64,000 bases of DNA from Nematopogon swammerdamellus (Eukaryota > Arthropoda > Insecta > Lepidoptera > Adelidae). Under the pieces are notes generated by a model that was not told the origin of the DNA, made no database searches, and saw only the letters and a list, made by a program, of their open reading frames with translations. The translations under genes were made by a program, and so were the position numbers. The stretch is from contig OX336336.1 of the NCBI GenBank assembly GCA_946902875.1, forward strand, positions 3,628,545 to 3,692,544, in the 5' to 3' direction. Below are positions 30,801 through 39,640 of the stretch, in pieces (the first letter of the stretch is position 1; every line of letters starts with the position of its first letter).

Positions 30801-33399
30801 ATAGTGAGTAGTTAAATTTTTTATGTTTTATTTTTTTTATTATTTGTTGGAATATCTGCCATAATAACAAATATTCTGTTAAAATTTCAACCGGATACTT
30901 ATTACCGTTCAAAAGATACAGCCCTTGCACGGATGGACGGACGGACGGAGGAAGGAAGCTGTGGATCTAAGCTTGCGATGGCTTCACCGAACATATCCGG
31001 GCCCATCGGCAGTAGAGGAGGGTATTAATCGAGGCCGGGAGACAGACAGACGGCGTAGGCTTAGTAATAGGCTTCTGTATGGATACGGAACCCTAAAACA
31101 CCTACCATTGGACTGCGCAGCCAGGACGGTATGGTTCTTGATAGTCTCCACAGCTGAGTCATAGTTCCTGTCCGCCGCGATCACAGTGGCGCCCTCCCGC
31201 GCTAACAGCTGACAGGCGGCGCGGCCGATGCCGGAACCTGCGCCTGACAACGGGAAGGAGAGCTAAAAATTATCATCTGCGGTTCTAAGAGTCTAGCTGA
31301 GGGGTTTTCATCTAGGTGTGCACTTTCCACAAATTTGCATGAAAACAGCGGAAGAAAAGAACAGGCATTATTTTTCGTCTATCAATATATATATAACCTG
31401 GTTATTTATAGAAAGGGATTGAAGATGGTGGTGCTCCTGTTTTCCTCTCGCTCACACAGTATTGCCGTCTAAAGAAAATAAAGCAATAGTTCCAAGATAA
31501 AATTGGCAAATAAAAAAAATACATTATGCAAAAAAAATTGTGTGCCGACTGTACAGCTGTAAAATGCTGTAATTTGCAATCCTTTTCTTTAATAACCAGG
31601 TTATAGATAGAATACAATGACATTTTGTGACTGATTTGTTTGAACACCTCAACAAATTAAATGCGAGTTTGCAGGGAAGTAATGACAACATTTTGACATC
31701 CTCGGATGAAAGCAGTTTTCACTGATAAAATTACATAAATGTATTTTTTTTATGGATAGCGCGACATGTGGCATCGTTTCACCTACAAGATTCTAACGAT
31801 GCCCATGGACATTCTGTGATGCACAGGGATTGCGAATGCCATGCCGGCCTGACAGGAGCCTTTTCACGCCCTTTTAAGAACCCCAGGCTGTACTTGGGAC
31901 AGTAGCGACTCCTGGTGCTGAGTATTGGGTTGGCTCTGGCTAAGTATTTTTTTCATAATTTCATATCTTAAATACGCATAAATTTGTTTCTACCACAATG
32001 AGTATAAACTGAAAGACCATAATATTCCCTTTTGCTGTCTTTATGCACAGACTTCAAATTCGACAAACTTGGGCAAGGGCGACCGTTTTGAACAATTAAA
32101 AGTTTTTTCAGAAAATGTCTTTGTTGAGAAGGGTTTTTGAAAAGATCTTCTATTGTAGATTTCGCACTGGAGTTTGCCATTATTATCAATAAATAATCAA
32201 TTTTAAAAAAAACACCGGACAAGGTTAATCCATAACAGGTCCATTTTTGTTTACAAAGCTGCCACAGCAGCGCGCACACACACGCACACACAACTCACCT
32301 AGCCTATCTCGCTAGTCGCTAAGGGCACTCCCTGCTGTGCCAACTCGAAACGCTTATCAGCGGGTGCGCGCGGACGGGGGGACATCGGCCGCTTGTATGG
32401 AATACGATGGCGCTTCAAATGTAGCCAACCGGCCAATGAATGCCTTGATGAAATTTCAAATTATGTAACGGGATTGACGTTTTAGCTTATTCATCGTGGG
32501 CATATATTTCAAAAATAATATAAACCCGATATTTTTTTACATTTGTTTTTGCTTAATACTTCGTTATTAATGCTGGCATTCATTTTATTTGGTTTGGCGG
32601 CGCCAACCTAGCCAACTTAAAGGAATCGCCGCTGACTTGGGAGGAAATAGATGGGCAGGGAGTGCGTTCCACATTTTCCTGGTTCTGTGAATAAAAGATG
32701 TACAGAACCGGTTGGTAGAATCCGTGGTAGATCAATTGAATAGGGGTGCATCCCCTGCCCAGTACGCGTAGTGTGGAGTGCGTGTGGATGGATGCAATCG
32801 CTTTAGGGGTACTTTAGAACGATCTCTTTTCATTAGATGCACTTAATGCACGTGCATTTAATGCACGTTTCATTAGACACCTCAACTCAACAAGTCAACT
32901 TGCACGATTCTGAACAAACTGAACGCAGGAGATTGCATCATTCATACCTACTAGAGAAATGCAAGCAATGGTTCGAAAATTTAGAGAAATACGTCATCGG
33001 CCCGGTGGCGGAATTGATAACACCCTGGCGGCTCAAGCCGGAGTTCCAGGTTCGAATCGTGGTCGGAACGTATTTTTTTTTTCTTCATTTTCGGCTTTGC
33101 ATTTGTCTAATGAGGAAAAAGATTTATATATTTAGGATCCAATGAAAGAAAAACAATAACAATGAATGTTATGTTACCAAGATGAAAGATAGATAAATTA
33201 ATGTTAAATATATAAAAGGCAATTATATTTCCAATGGGAATCTACCCTACAATTGGGCACCATTGCCAACCATGTAACGTTTTCATTATCATTGCCCAAT
33301 GGTGCATTGGGCAATGATAATGAAAATGTTACAACGTAAACACATTTTGATCTCACCAGTTACTAGCGCTAACCTTCCTGCCACAAGACCAGTCGACAT
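24843..33399 (-). CDS. HSD17B8: HSD17B8-like short-chain dehydrogenase/reductase, copy A, seven exons
   Basis: Exons in transcript order: 33399-33357, 31243-31106, 29847-29660, 28084-27976, 26502-26418, 25895-25780, 24928-24843 (TAG). All introns are GT-AG and the frame is open for 254 codons, the usual family length. Rossmann fold motif TGAGSGIG is at 14-21, NSAG at 96-99, and the catalytic tetrad reads Asn121 (VNLKGTFL), Ser151 (INISSIVGK), Tyr164 and Lys168 (YSASK). The C-terminus has the substrate-loop LPGVINTP and ends TGGY. The HSD17B8 signature [17 protein letters not shown] is clear. In vertebrates HSD17B8 is a mitochondrial NAD-dependent 3-hydroxyacyl/steroid dehydrogenase that pairs with CBR4 as 3-ketoacyl-ACP reductase; the same role here is inference. 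Introns are filled with SINEs, LINE tails and GGTTCCGTA elements. Just before the ATG, transcript-sense GTAATTCAG could be an acceptor for a 5' UTR exon further upstream. CBR4/FabG-like reductases are the nearest alternative, less likely. Confidence 0.93.
25270..25770 (+). pseudogene. GGTTCCGTA fragment plus LINE C-terminal fragment, copy 6 (intron 6 of HSD17B8 copy A)
   Basis: 25270-25385 is the right half of a GGTTCCGTA element. From 25400 the best-kept plus-strand LINE tail reads [56 protein letters not shown]. Its A-rich end lies 4 bases from the exon 6 donor hexamer (25774-25779). Confidence 0.72.
25925..26020 (+). repeat. Dispersed repeat family F, left-end fragment
   Basis: ACATACATACCTCACGCCGTATC then GTAATCGGTGTTGTGCTGC; cut off at 26020 by a family S SINE. 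Intron 5 of copy A. Confidence 0.6.
26025..26400 (+). repeat. tRNA/5S composite SINE (family S), copy 4
   Basis: Full length: head CAGCCTCGGTAGCTCAGTGG, 5S-like AGCGCGGTCAGTACTTGGAT, B box GTGGTTCGAATTCCATG, tail TATCCATAAAAAA ending 18 bases before the exon 5 3' edge of HSD17B8 copy A. Confidence 0.88.
26534..26930 (+). mobile_element. GGTTCCGTA-family element, copy 3 (intron 4 of HSD17B8 copy A)
   Basis: Starts AAAAACCGGCCAAGTGCGAG 32 bases upstream (transcript sense) of exon 5; ends in a (GACA)n-like tract and TTCCCGTACCGGATACC. Confidence 0.7.
26931..27205 (+). pseudogene. C-terminal fragment of a second LINE family
   Basis: [27 protein letters not shown], then with one frameshift [13 protein letters not shown] before the stop. 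Its 3' UTR (TTTCGCGAGGAGAGGTGATT) matches 6830-6850. Confidence 0.55.
27290..27446 (+). repeat. GGTTCCGTA-family right-half fragment
   Basis: CATTCTGTGAAAATTTCAAC through CCCGTACGGATACGGAATCC. Confidence 0.6.
27450..27970. other. Intron 4 sequence of HSD17B8 copy A
   Basis: No element recognised with confidence; contains a GC-richer stretch (27600-27700). Confidence 0.35.
28377..28402. repeat. (GA)n microsatellite
   Basis: Thirteen GA units in intron 3 of HSD17B8 copy A. Confidence 0.9.
28497..28715 (+). repeat. TGTCTGTCTGTCCG...GGGCACAGC dispersed repeat
   Basis: CTATAATAAAATCCAACGTC, AACTCGAGAACCACTGAACC and GGCGGAGCCGCGGGCACAGC in the order seen in a common lepidopteran repeat type. Followed by a 43-base near-duplication (AGGTTATTTATTATATAGCA at 28825 and 28868). 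Confidence 0.5.
28966..29190 (+). repeat. tRNA/5S composite SINE (family S), 5'-truncated copy 5
   Basis: Body and tail only, from CTTCTTACCTTACCAGGTGG to CAGTTGCCATAAATAA. Confidence 0.7.
29245..29633 (+). mobile_element. GGTTCCGTA-family element, copy 5 (intron 3 of HSD17B8 copy A)
   Basis: Complete: AAACCGGCCAAGTGCGAGTC to GATACGGAACCCTAAAAA; GGGTCCCGTATC and GATACGGAACCC are inverted. Ends 26 bases from the exon 3 donor. Confidence 0.75.
29889..30150 (+). repeat. Diverged family S SINE (S2 subtype), copy 1
   Basis: Head TAGGTAGCTCAGTGGTGCG and CACCTGGGCGCGGTTAGAAC, but the later 5S-like part is lost (AACTTCGAAATCCG); tail CCAGTTCAGTATAGCTGGAC. A related copy is at 52028-52215. Confidence 0.65.
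30740..31099 (+). mobile_element. GGTTCCGTA-family element, copy 6, abutting exon 2 of HSD17B8 copy A
   Basis: Left end decayed, right end GGATACGGAACCCTAAAA. An insert of about 80 bases (GGCTTCACCGAACATATCCG) splits its GACA tract. Seven intron bases separate it from the exon 2 donor. Confidence 0.65.
31752..32800 (-). pseudogene. LINE C-terminal fragment, copy 7, split by an hAT insertion
   Basis: 31752-31899 and 32643-32800 are contiguous parts of the same LINE tail (compare 11750-12040), separated by the element at 31900-32634. Intron 1 of HSD17B8 copy A. Confidence 0.75.
31900..32634 (-). mobile_element. 735-bp hAT-type element with N-terminal transposase-like frame
   Basis: Flanked by the exact 8-bp duplication ACTTGGGA (31892-31899 and 32635-32642). 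Ends CAGTAGCGACTCCT and AGGAATCGCCGCTG are imperfect inverted repeats. A minus-strand frame of about 70 residues begins [14 protein letters not shown] and contains [20 protein letters not shown], resembling the N-terminal leader of lepidopteran hAT/TTF-zinc-finger transposon proteins; the catalytic domain is absent. Confidence 0.75.
32925..33115 (+). repeat. tRNA-like repeat R1, copy 2
   Basis: GGTGGCGGAATTGATAACAC resembles a tRNA-Leu D-arm/A-box region; GTTCCAGGTTCGAATCGTGG is the T-arm/B box, one base from perfect pairing. The 3' end TTTTCGGCTTTGCAT matches the beginning of the window in reverse. Upstream, TTAATGCACGTGCATTTAAT is a small palindrome. Confidence 0.5.
33273..33333. repeat. 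29-bp perfect-type hairpin in intron 1 of HSD17B8 copy A
   Basis: Arms 33273-33301 and 33305-33333 (ATTATCATTGCCCAATG / CATTGGGCAATGATAAT) with one mismatch and a 3-base loop, 23 bases inside intron 1. Confidence 0.75.
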
Positions 33400-33419
33400 T
33401 TTATTCCAAATTTTATTCG

Positions 33420-34365
33420 CTTCACCTGAATTACAATAAAAGATAAATGTATTTTAAATAAAAATTAGTTACACTTTGTACTTAGCTATCAGCCTATCAA
33501 GACTATTTATTTATCTTATCGCGCGCGCTCACCAGTTTGGTTGATTGGCTGGCTTGGCACTTGGATGGAACTTGGACGAAGTCAGTGAGACGCCAGTATG
33601 TTGAGCTTGTAAAATACACCTTAATGTCTGACAGATAAGATAACTTTTGGTGTAATAAATTATCTGAACAGGTAAAATTCAGCTGTTATTGCTGACAGCT
33701 AATGTCAGAGCTAGGTTATGGGATACGGCAGTTTAGCACTCCGTAATTTAGTGAGAGATAAACCGTTATCCATCACGCACGGAATGAACTGACCAAGAAC
33801 TGAAAGAAAATAGATTTCAAAATTCATAAATCAAACGATCACAAATTGATCAAACAAACTGCTGCAACTTTGAAACTTAGTTACTACTTGTTTATCTGTA
33901 TTAAAAAACTCAAAGGAATGCGCAACATTGTTTTGCTTTTCAACTTTGGCTTTCACGAGTCCTGTGGGAGAGATTTAGGCCGCATGTTTTGGCGACAAAA
34001 TGTGTCGACGTGATACACGGCCGAGGACGCATGCGCAACGCGCCGCCTTTGATGTGACGCGCGTCGGCAATGCGCGCCCACCGCCCCGCCGCGCGCCGCT
34101 TGCTTTGCTCGAAACTGTCGTCGTAAATCGCGCCGAGACAAATCTTCAATTTGAATGAAAGTACCTACCTACCAGGCTACAAAAGAATGATTATGTTTTT
34201 GACTTAACTAGGTAAGTGGGAACATCGAGTTGGGTGGTGGGGAATTATTGGCTTGCAACTAGAGGGTAAAACAGTATTATTAGAAAAACAACAGAGTAAT
34301 TAGGTAGGTATATCAAACTACATAAAATACTTATCTGTTATTTATGATTTATGATTATGGTATGA
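33420..34365. other. Upstream region of HSD17B8 copy A
   Basis: A CpG-rich segment at 33950-34140 (many GCGC/CGCG) may hold the promoter; the open frame across it has no family resemblance. No named repeat recognised. Confidence 0.3.
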
Positions 34366-34369
34366 CTGG

Positions 34370-34535
34370 TGGCCGTGGACAGAAAAACGGAGTTTGGGAA
34401 GACCACCCGCCAGGTGGGACGACGACATAAAGTGCGTCGGGGGAAAGCAGTGGTTCCGTATCGCTGAAGGCCGGGAGGACTGGAGGAAAATTGGAGAGGC
34501 TATGTCCAGCAGTGGACGCTTACACGCTGACTGAC
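34370..34535 (+). pseudogene. RTE-type LINE C-terminal fragment
   Basis: Frame reads RSLGRPPARWDDDIKC, QWFRIAEGREDWRKIGEAM, then stop: the GRP..RW.DDI tail of RTE-clade reverse transcriptases. Confidence 0.7.
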
Positions 34536-34540
34536 TGACT

Positions 34541-34807
34541 GTACGCTAGGTTAGGCATCAGTTCAGTCCGTGTCCTTGGTCACGACCAGATTGACGCCAG
34601 ACTGACGCCAGACGTAAAATGCATTCGCACTATCAGTCTGCTATCAGTCTAGTATCAAAATATTTTAAAATCCATCAGTGTGGTCCATCATTCCAATCCA
34701 TCCATCCATCAAAGTAGATTAAACGGTCAGTCTGGACTCTGGACCATGGTTTAATCAGACTGATGGACTGACTGAACTGATGCCAAACCTAGCGTGTAAC
34801 CTCCGTC
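34541..34807. mobile_element. 267-bp MITE M1, copy 1 (left end truncated)
   Basis: Matches 35189-35457 over its length; right end ACCTAGCGTGTAACCTCCGTC intact, left end begins only at ACGCTAGGTT, joined to the RTE tail. Confidence 0.8.
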
Positions 34808-35188
34808 AGAATATAATTTTACGGTTTGTTGATTGTTTGTTGGACCAAACTGGTGCCTACCTTCGTAAGTACTTTCGGTTCGGCTTAAAGAATCTTTATT
34901 AGGTATTTCAAAGAACGTGTACACATTCGCTTCCAGATATTATCATAAGTTGGTACAAAGCAAAACCTTAAAATTAAAAATTAAACTTAACATATCTATT
35001 TGTAAAGCTAATTTATGAAAACAAAAAATATTCAGTAAACAGACGGACAGATCAACATACAGAAGACAGACACACATAATTTAAATATTGATAAGATGTG
35101 CTTGCGAAGGTAAGTATGTATACCTAAAACTTTTATTCAGTATTTATTGAAGTATTTTTTGCACTTAATTTAAACGCATTATCTGATT

Positions 35189-35457
35189 GACGGAGGTTAC
35201 ACGCTAGGTTTGGCATCAGTTCAGTCCGTGACCTTGGTCACGACCAGATTGACGCCAGACTGACGCCAGACGTAAAATGCATTCGCACTATCAGTCTGCC
35301 ATCAGTCTAGTATCAAAATATTTTAAAATCCGTCAGTCTGGTCCATCATTCCAAGCCATCCATCCATCAAAGTAGATTAAACGGTCAGTCTGCTGGACCA
35401 TGGTTTAACCAGGCTGATTGACTGAACTGATGAAAAACCTAGCGTGTAACCTCCGTC
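35189..35457. mobile_element. 269-bp MITE M1, copy 2
   Basis: Inverted ends GACGGAGGTTACACGCTAGG / CCTAGCGTGTAACCTCCGTC, extending with mismatches to about 38 bp. The interior repeats ATCAGTCTG motifs. Superfamily unclear because no target duplication stands out. Confidence 0.8.
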
Positions 35458-35640
35458 TTAATGTCTCATAATTCTGTGCGCCATCGAAAATCATGTTTGT
35501 TTTGCCGTAATTCGTTCGGAACTTTATCCAGAGAGTTCAGAAAATGGCTTTCATTTCAAGGCTACCTAATATTCTATGTGACAAGGTTCTATTTTAGAGT
35601 AGACATAATAGGGTAGATTTTGATGAGAATTCACTACTAA

Positions 35641-35929
35641 TTAGCGGTCCCCCGACTCCTTTAAGTAAGTAAACGGAAATTATTTTTGACTTTTTAAGAG
35701 TCGGGGGTTTTTTAAATTTGTAATTTAACTTTTATTTCAAGCTTTTTAAAAAAAACCGCATGCAAATTGGTCCACTTTTTAAGATAATTATTTTTTTTAT
35801 TACTTAATTACTTGATTACAAACATAGCTAAGAACCATCCCGATTAAACAAGCTTCCTAATAATAAAAACCGCATCCAAATCGGTCCATCCGTTTGGGAG
35901 CTACGATGCCACAGACAGACACACACACA

Positions 35930-35964
<35 letters not shown>

Positions 35965-36008
35965 AACTTATAACACCCCTCCGTTTTTTCGTCGGGGGTT
36001 AAAAATAA
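35641..36008 (+). mobile_element. Repeat family J, copy 1
   Basis: TTAGCGGTCCCCCGACTCCT at the left, ACACCCCTCCGTTTTTTCG at the right. Contains CAAATCGGTCCATCCGTTTG and a (CA)n tract at 35920-35960. Copies at 44180-44985 (reverse) and 57317-57677. Confidence 0.7.
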
Positions 36009-36401
36009 ACCCACTTTACCCGACTATGTACCTACTTTTCCAACTTTTTTTCTGTACTTAGCACATCGTCGTTTTTGACAGTTAGGGTGAAGGTCCTCTG
36101 AAAAAAACCAGCCGCCCAGCAAGCCGTATTCGTCGCCGCCGTATTATTAGGAGTATCAGTTGCGCGCAGTTCGCGGTATCGCTCGGCGCACTTTGACTTG
36201 TCACTCGACTGTCAGCGAGCTTGTCATTGAGGCGCGACCGATGCGCTTGCGGCGACGACGACGATGCTGTCTGCGTGTGCGCATCTGATGTTGTGATGGC
36301 CGTGGTAGCAATCGCATCGGAATTAGAATGTATGTAGGTAGCTATCCTTCTGCCCTCGCTTCTGCCTCCTCATTTTATTAAAAGTAAGTACTTAGTGAGA
36401 A

Positions 36402-36727
36402 AAAAATCGGTCAAGTGCGAGTTTTACTCACGCACGGAGGGTTCCGTAGATCCGCTATACCTGTAAAAAAACCATATCCGTCTGTCTATCTTTTGACTGT
36501 CTGCAGTGCAAAGTGCTTGTGGCGCCATTTATTATTTAATAGCGTGAGCGTGTGTACTTACTAATTTGATTCTTAGCACGTTTATAAAATTAAATATTAT
36601 GTGAACATTTCAACCGGCAACCTATCACGGTTCAAAATATACGGCCCTCGGTCGGACGGACAGACGGACGGCGCGGCGTAGGCTTAGTAATAGTGTAAAA
36701 AATTCCGTATGGATACGGAAACCTAAA
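36402..36727 (+). mobile_element. GGTTCCGTA-family element, copy 7
   Basis: AAATCGGTCAAGTGCGAGTT to TGGATACGGAAACCTAAAAA; shortened interior. Confidence 0.7.
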
Positions 36728-36764
36728 AAAGTTTATTTCACAGCTTCATTATTAAATACTAGAT

Positions 36765-36870
36765 ACATACCACACGCTGTAACCCGACAATATACGGGGT
36801 AAGCAGAGTAATCGGCGTTATGCTGCAAGGACTCTGGCAAATTACAGAATAACACCGACCGCCACTTTTC
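36765..36870 (+). repeat. Dispersed repeat family F, left-end fragment
   Basis: ATACCACACGCTGTAACCCG and TTATGCTGCAAGGACTCTGG. Confidence 0.6.
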
Positions 36871-37203
36871 AAAGACCTAGAGAGAAATACTCATTTAACA
36901 AATTGGCCGTTTCCGAAGGAAATTGTAATGTTTTCTAAAGTCGTAAACACACTGTCGGCATTTGAAATGTTTTTTTTATTAACATAAAACATTGTCTGGC
37001 ACTTTTTAAGCAGAGATATAATTTGTAGTCGGTATTTACTAATAGTGTCGTGTGTGGTTTGCCGCCGCAAGTGTGATCCCTAGGGGACGACGTGACGGCG
37101 GGCGGCGGCGGCGCGGCGCGGAGGCGGCGCGGTTGCCCTTTATACTAATGTCATCCTAACGGTGGTTGTTCGTGAAAGTAAAACTGAAAAGGAAACAGCT
37201 ACT

Positions 37204-37739
37204 TCGTTGCTCCAGTTCGGGAGTTGTCTAAGTCACATTTTTAGCGAAAATGAGCTTTGAATGCAGGTTGATTCAGCAGATTTTTCTGCATATTTCTGCA
37301 TGTAAAAACATTTTATCTAATAAAGCGTTTTTTTTCACATTTAGGATATAATTGCTATCTCACTGCATGGAAACACTGACATGGCACCTAGTTCACCCGG
37401 TGTTATGGGCTGACATCACGGACGTTGTAGGTGATGTATCCAACCGTGTCAGTTTCCATAAAAAAAAAAATCTCCACTCCATACTGACAGTGCAAAGCTT
37501 GCGCTGAGTTCGTATTTTGTCTAACGACCAAACAGCCAATCACGGACGAGCGCCGTGCATAAATGGGACATAGCAAAAATACCAATTAAAGGTGATGTCA
37601 GCTAAGTAACCTCTATCTATATCCAGTGTGTGTTGTAAAGCAATCACACAGTGAAAACCAAACTATAAAACTTTAAAACAGCTCTCCTGTAAAATTTGCT
37701 CTGTGACACTTATAGACAACTCCCGAACTGGAGCGACGA
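37204..37739. mobile_element. TIR element of about 536 bp with a SINE tail inside
   Basis: TCGTTGCTCCAGTTCGGGAG (37204) and its near-complement CTCCCGAACTGGAGCGACGA (right edge 37739) are inverted, about 27 bp long. A family S SINE tail (37371-37470) is nested inside. No target duplication found. Confidence 0.55.
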
Positions 37740-38139
37740 TTAGACTACATAATATTTATATTTCTTCTGTTATAATAATGTATGAGCTATCTTCGCAGCT
37801 TCGCTTCGCGGCAATATGTCCCACACACACCCCTTCTTAGCCTGCGCCACAAAACGTCAGTGAAAACCCCACGTGAATTGATTGAGTAGGACCTAGTCCA
37901 GACGTGGTCGGTTAACTAAAGCTGGCACGTACACAGTACTCACACCTACTGATGGGTCGATCCCGGGATTGAATCTTTATGGGCGGGATTTTATCATAAA
38001 AGCCCGGATTTAATCCTATTCTAGGACCGAATGAGGATTTTATGTTTTAAGGTTAAGTATGTGAAGTTGTTCTGTAATATGAGCGAAATTTTATCATAAA
38101 GTCCCGGATTTAATCCTCTTTTAAGATCGAAAGGATTTT

Positions 38140-38480
38140 ATGTTTTTAACTAGCCTTTGCCCGCGGCTTCGCTCGCGTGAAATTCGTATTTCAAAAGAAG
38201 AAACTAAATCATTAAGGGCGAGGCCGAAGGCTGAGCTGCGTTCAGGTTAATGATAAACCTTCTCGAATAAAGTATGTTTTTAACTAGCTTTTGCCCGCGG
38301 CTTCGCTCGCGTGAAATTCGTATTTCAAAAGAAGAAACTAAATCATTAAGGGCGAGGCCGAAGGCTGAGCTGATAAACCTTCTCGAATAAAGTATGTTTT
38401 TAACTGGGTTTTGCCCGCGGCTTCGCTCGCGTGAAATTCGTATTTCAAAAGAAGAAACTAAATCATTAAGGGCGAGGATC
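38140..38480 (+). repeat. Tandem array, three units of 133, 120 and about 88 bp
   Basis: Each unit begins TATGTTTTTAACTRGSNTTTGCCCGCGGC-like sequence; the second lacks 13 bases (GCGTTCAGGTTAA region) and the third is cut. The units are nearly identical otherwise. Confidence 0.85.
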
Positions 38481-38615
38481 TCGTTATGAGCCACGCAAGT
38501 TTGCAACGAGTTTTCACGAGTCGTATTTGTGAGTGGTCATTGCAAGGGATCGCTTGGACTATCCGCTCTGATCTGATGACATTACATCTCTGATTACATT
38601 ACACAAGTAGTATTA

Positions 38616-38976
38616 AGCGGCGGGTGGCCGAGTTTTTGGGCATCGGGTTCTCGTGCAAGAGGTCCGAGGTTCGAATCCGGTCGATGTGTACCAATGAGTT
38701 TTTTCTGACGAAAAAATTTACGTGCATACTTACACCTGCTGCTTCACCGTTTAGAACTGGTGTAAAACTAGGTACCTTCCCTTACCCCTTACGAGGTTGT
38801 AGGCTCAAATTGTAGCCGACTGGGTTAGTACCACCGTACTGGATGTAAGATGGCCGCATAGCAGGCTCGGCTGTGTTCTCTTCTAGTTCAGTATATCCAG
38901 CAATCCAGGGAAGTCTCCGGTAGGTGCCCGTGCATACCGGAGACTTCCCTGGATTGCTGGATATACTGAACTAGAA
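38616..38976 (+). repeat. tRNA-derived SINE (family T), copy 3, ending in a perfect hairpin
   Basis: Head GGCGGGTGGCCGAGTTTTTG and B box GAGGTTCGAATCCGG. At 38881-38922 and 38935-38976 the body forms an exact 42-bp inverted repeat around 12 bases, instead of running on normally. Confidence 0.8.
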
Positions 38977-39047
38977 TGTGCTTAGGCCCCTTCGACTCAG
39001 GCGACCGGATTACATAAAACAGTATTATTTTTAGTAACTATTATAGT

Positions 39048-39640
39048 TTACTAGCTTTTGCCCGCTCTCGTGAAATTCGTATTTCAAAAGAAGAAAGTAA
39101 GTTATAAAGGTAGAAGGTCGAAAGCTGAGCTGCATTCAGGGTAATGACAAACCTTCTCGAACAAAATATGTAACTCCTGACTAGGCCGAAGGTCGAGCTC
39201 CTTTCAGGTAAACGTTAGTTTTCTCGAAGAAACTAAGTTACCTATGGCGACGCCGAAGGCGGAGCTCCCTATAGGTAAACCATATACTTTTTCAAAGAGG
39301 CCGACGAGGCCGAAGGCCGAGCTGCGTTCAAGTAAATGATAATCCTTCATAAAGAAACTTAGTTAATGCCCTGTCGAACGCCGAGTTGCGTTCGCGTAAA
39401 CGACGCGAAACCGGAACTGAATTTTATTTAGCTTATCCTCTGTGTCGTATAGTATAGGATATAACATCCTTGTACGATGTTTAATCGAATTCAGATGATC
39501 GGTTTAAGAGTTATGGTGGATATTTCTAAAAATCGTCAATTTAGCTTTAGTATCATACATAGAGTCTTATACCTCAGTATCTCATAAAACAAAGTAACTT
39601 ACTCTATGACCATCCCTTACAGATTTATTATTAGTATTGA
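39048..39640 (+). repeat. ACTAGCTTTTGCCCGC repeat (family A), copy 2
   Basis: TTTACTAGCTTTTGCCCGCT, repeated GGCCGAAGGCNGAGCT, CCGGAACTGAATTTTATTTA, and ACCATCCCTTACAGATTTAT as in copy 1. Confidence 0.6.

Noticed and set aside
33940..34149. Possible upstream exon (69 codons, minus strand) of HSD17B8 copy A
   Set aside because: Copy A already starts with a well-matched ATG at 33399, and this frame has no family resemblance; more likely a CpG-rich regulatory stretch.
35900..35965. CA-rich array as a CRISPR-like repeat
   Set aside because: Plain dinucleotide microsatellite inside a family J repeat; no spacers.
38204..38506. 100-codon frame with internal repeats
   Set aside because: Product of the tandem repeat array; it repeats because the DNA does.
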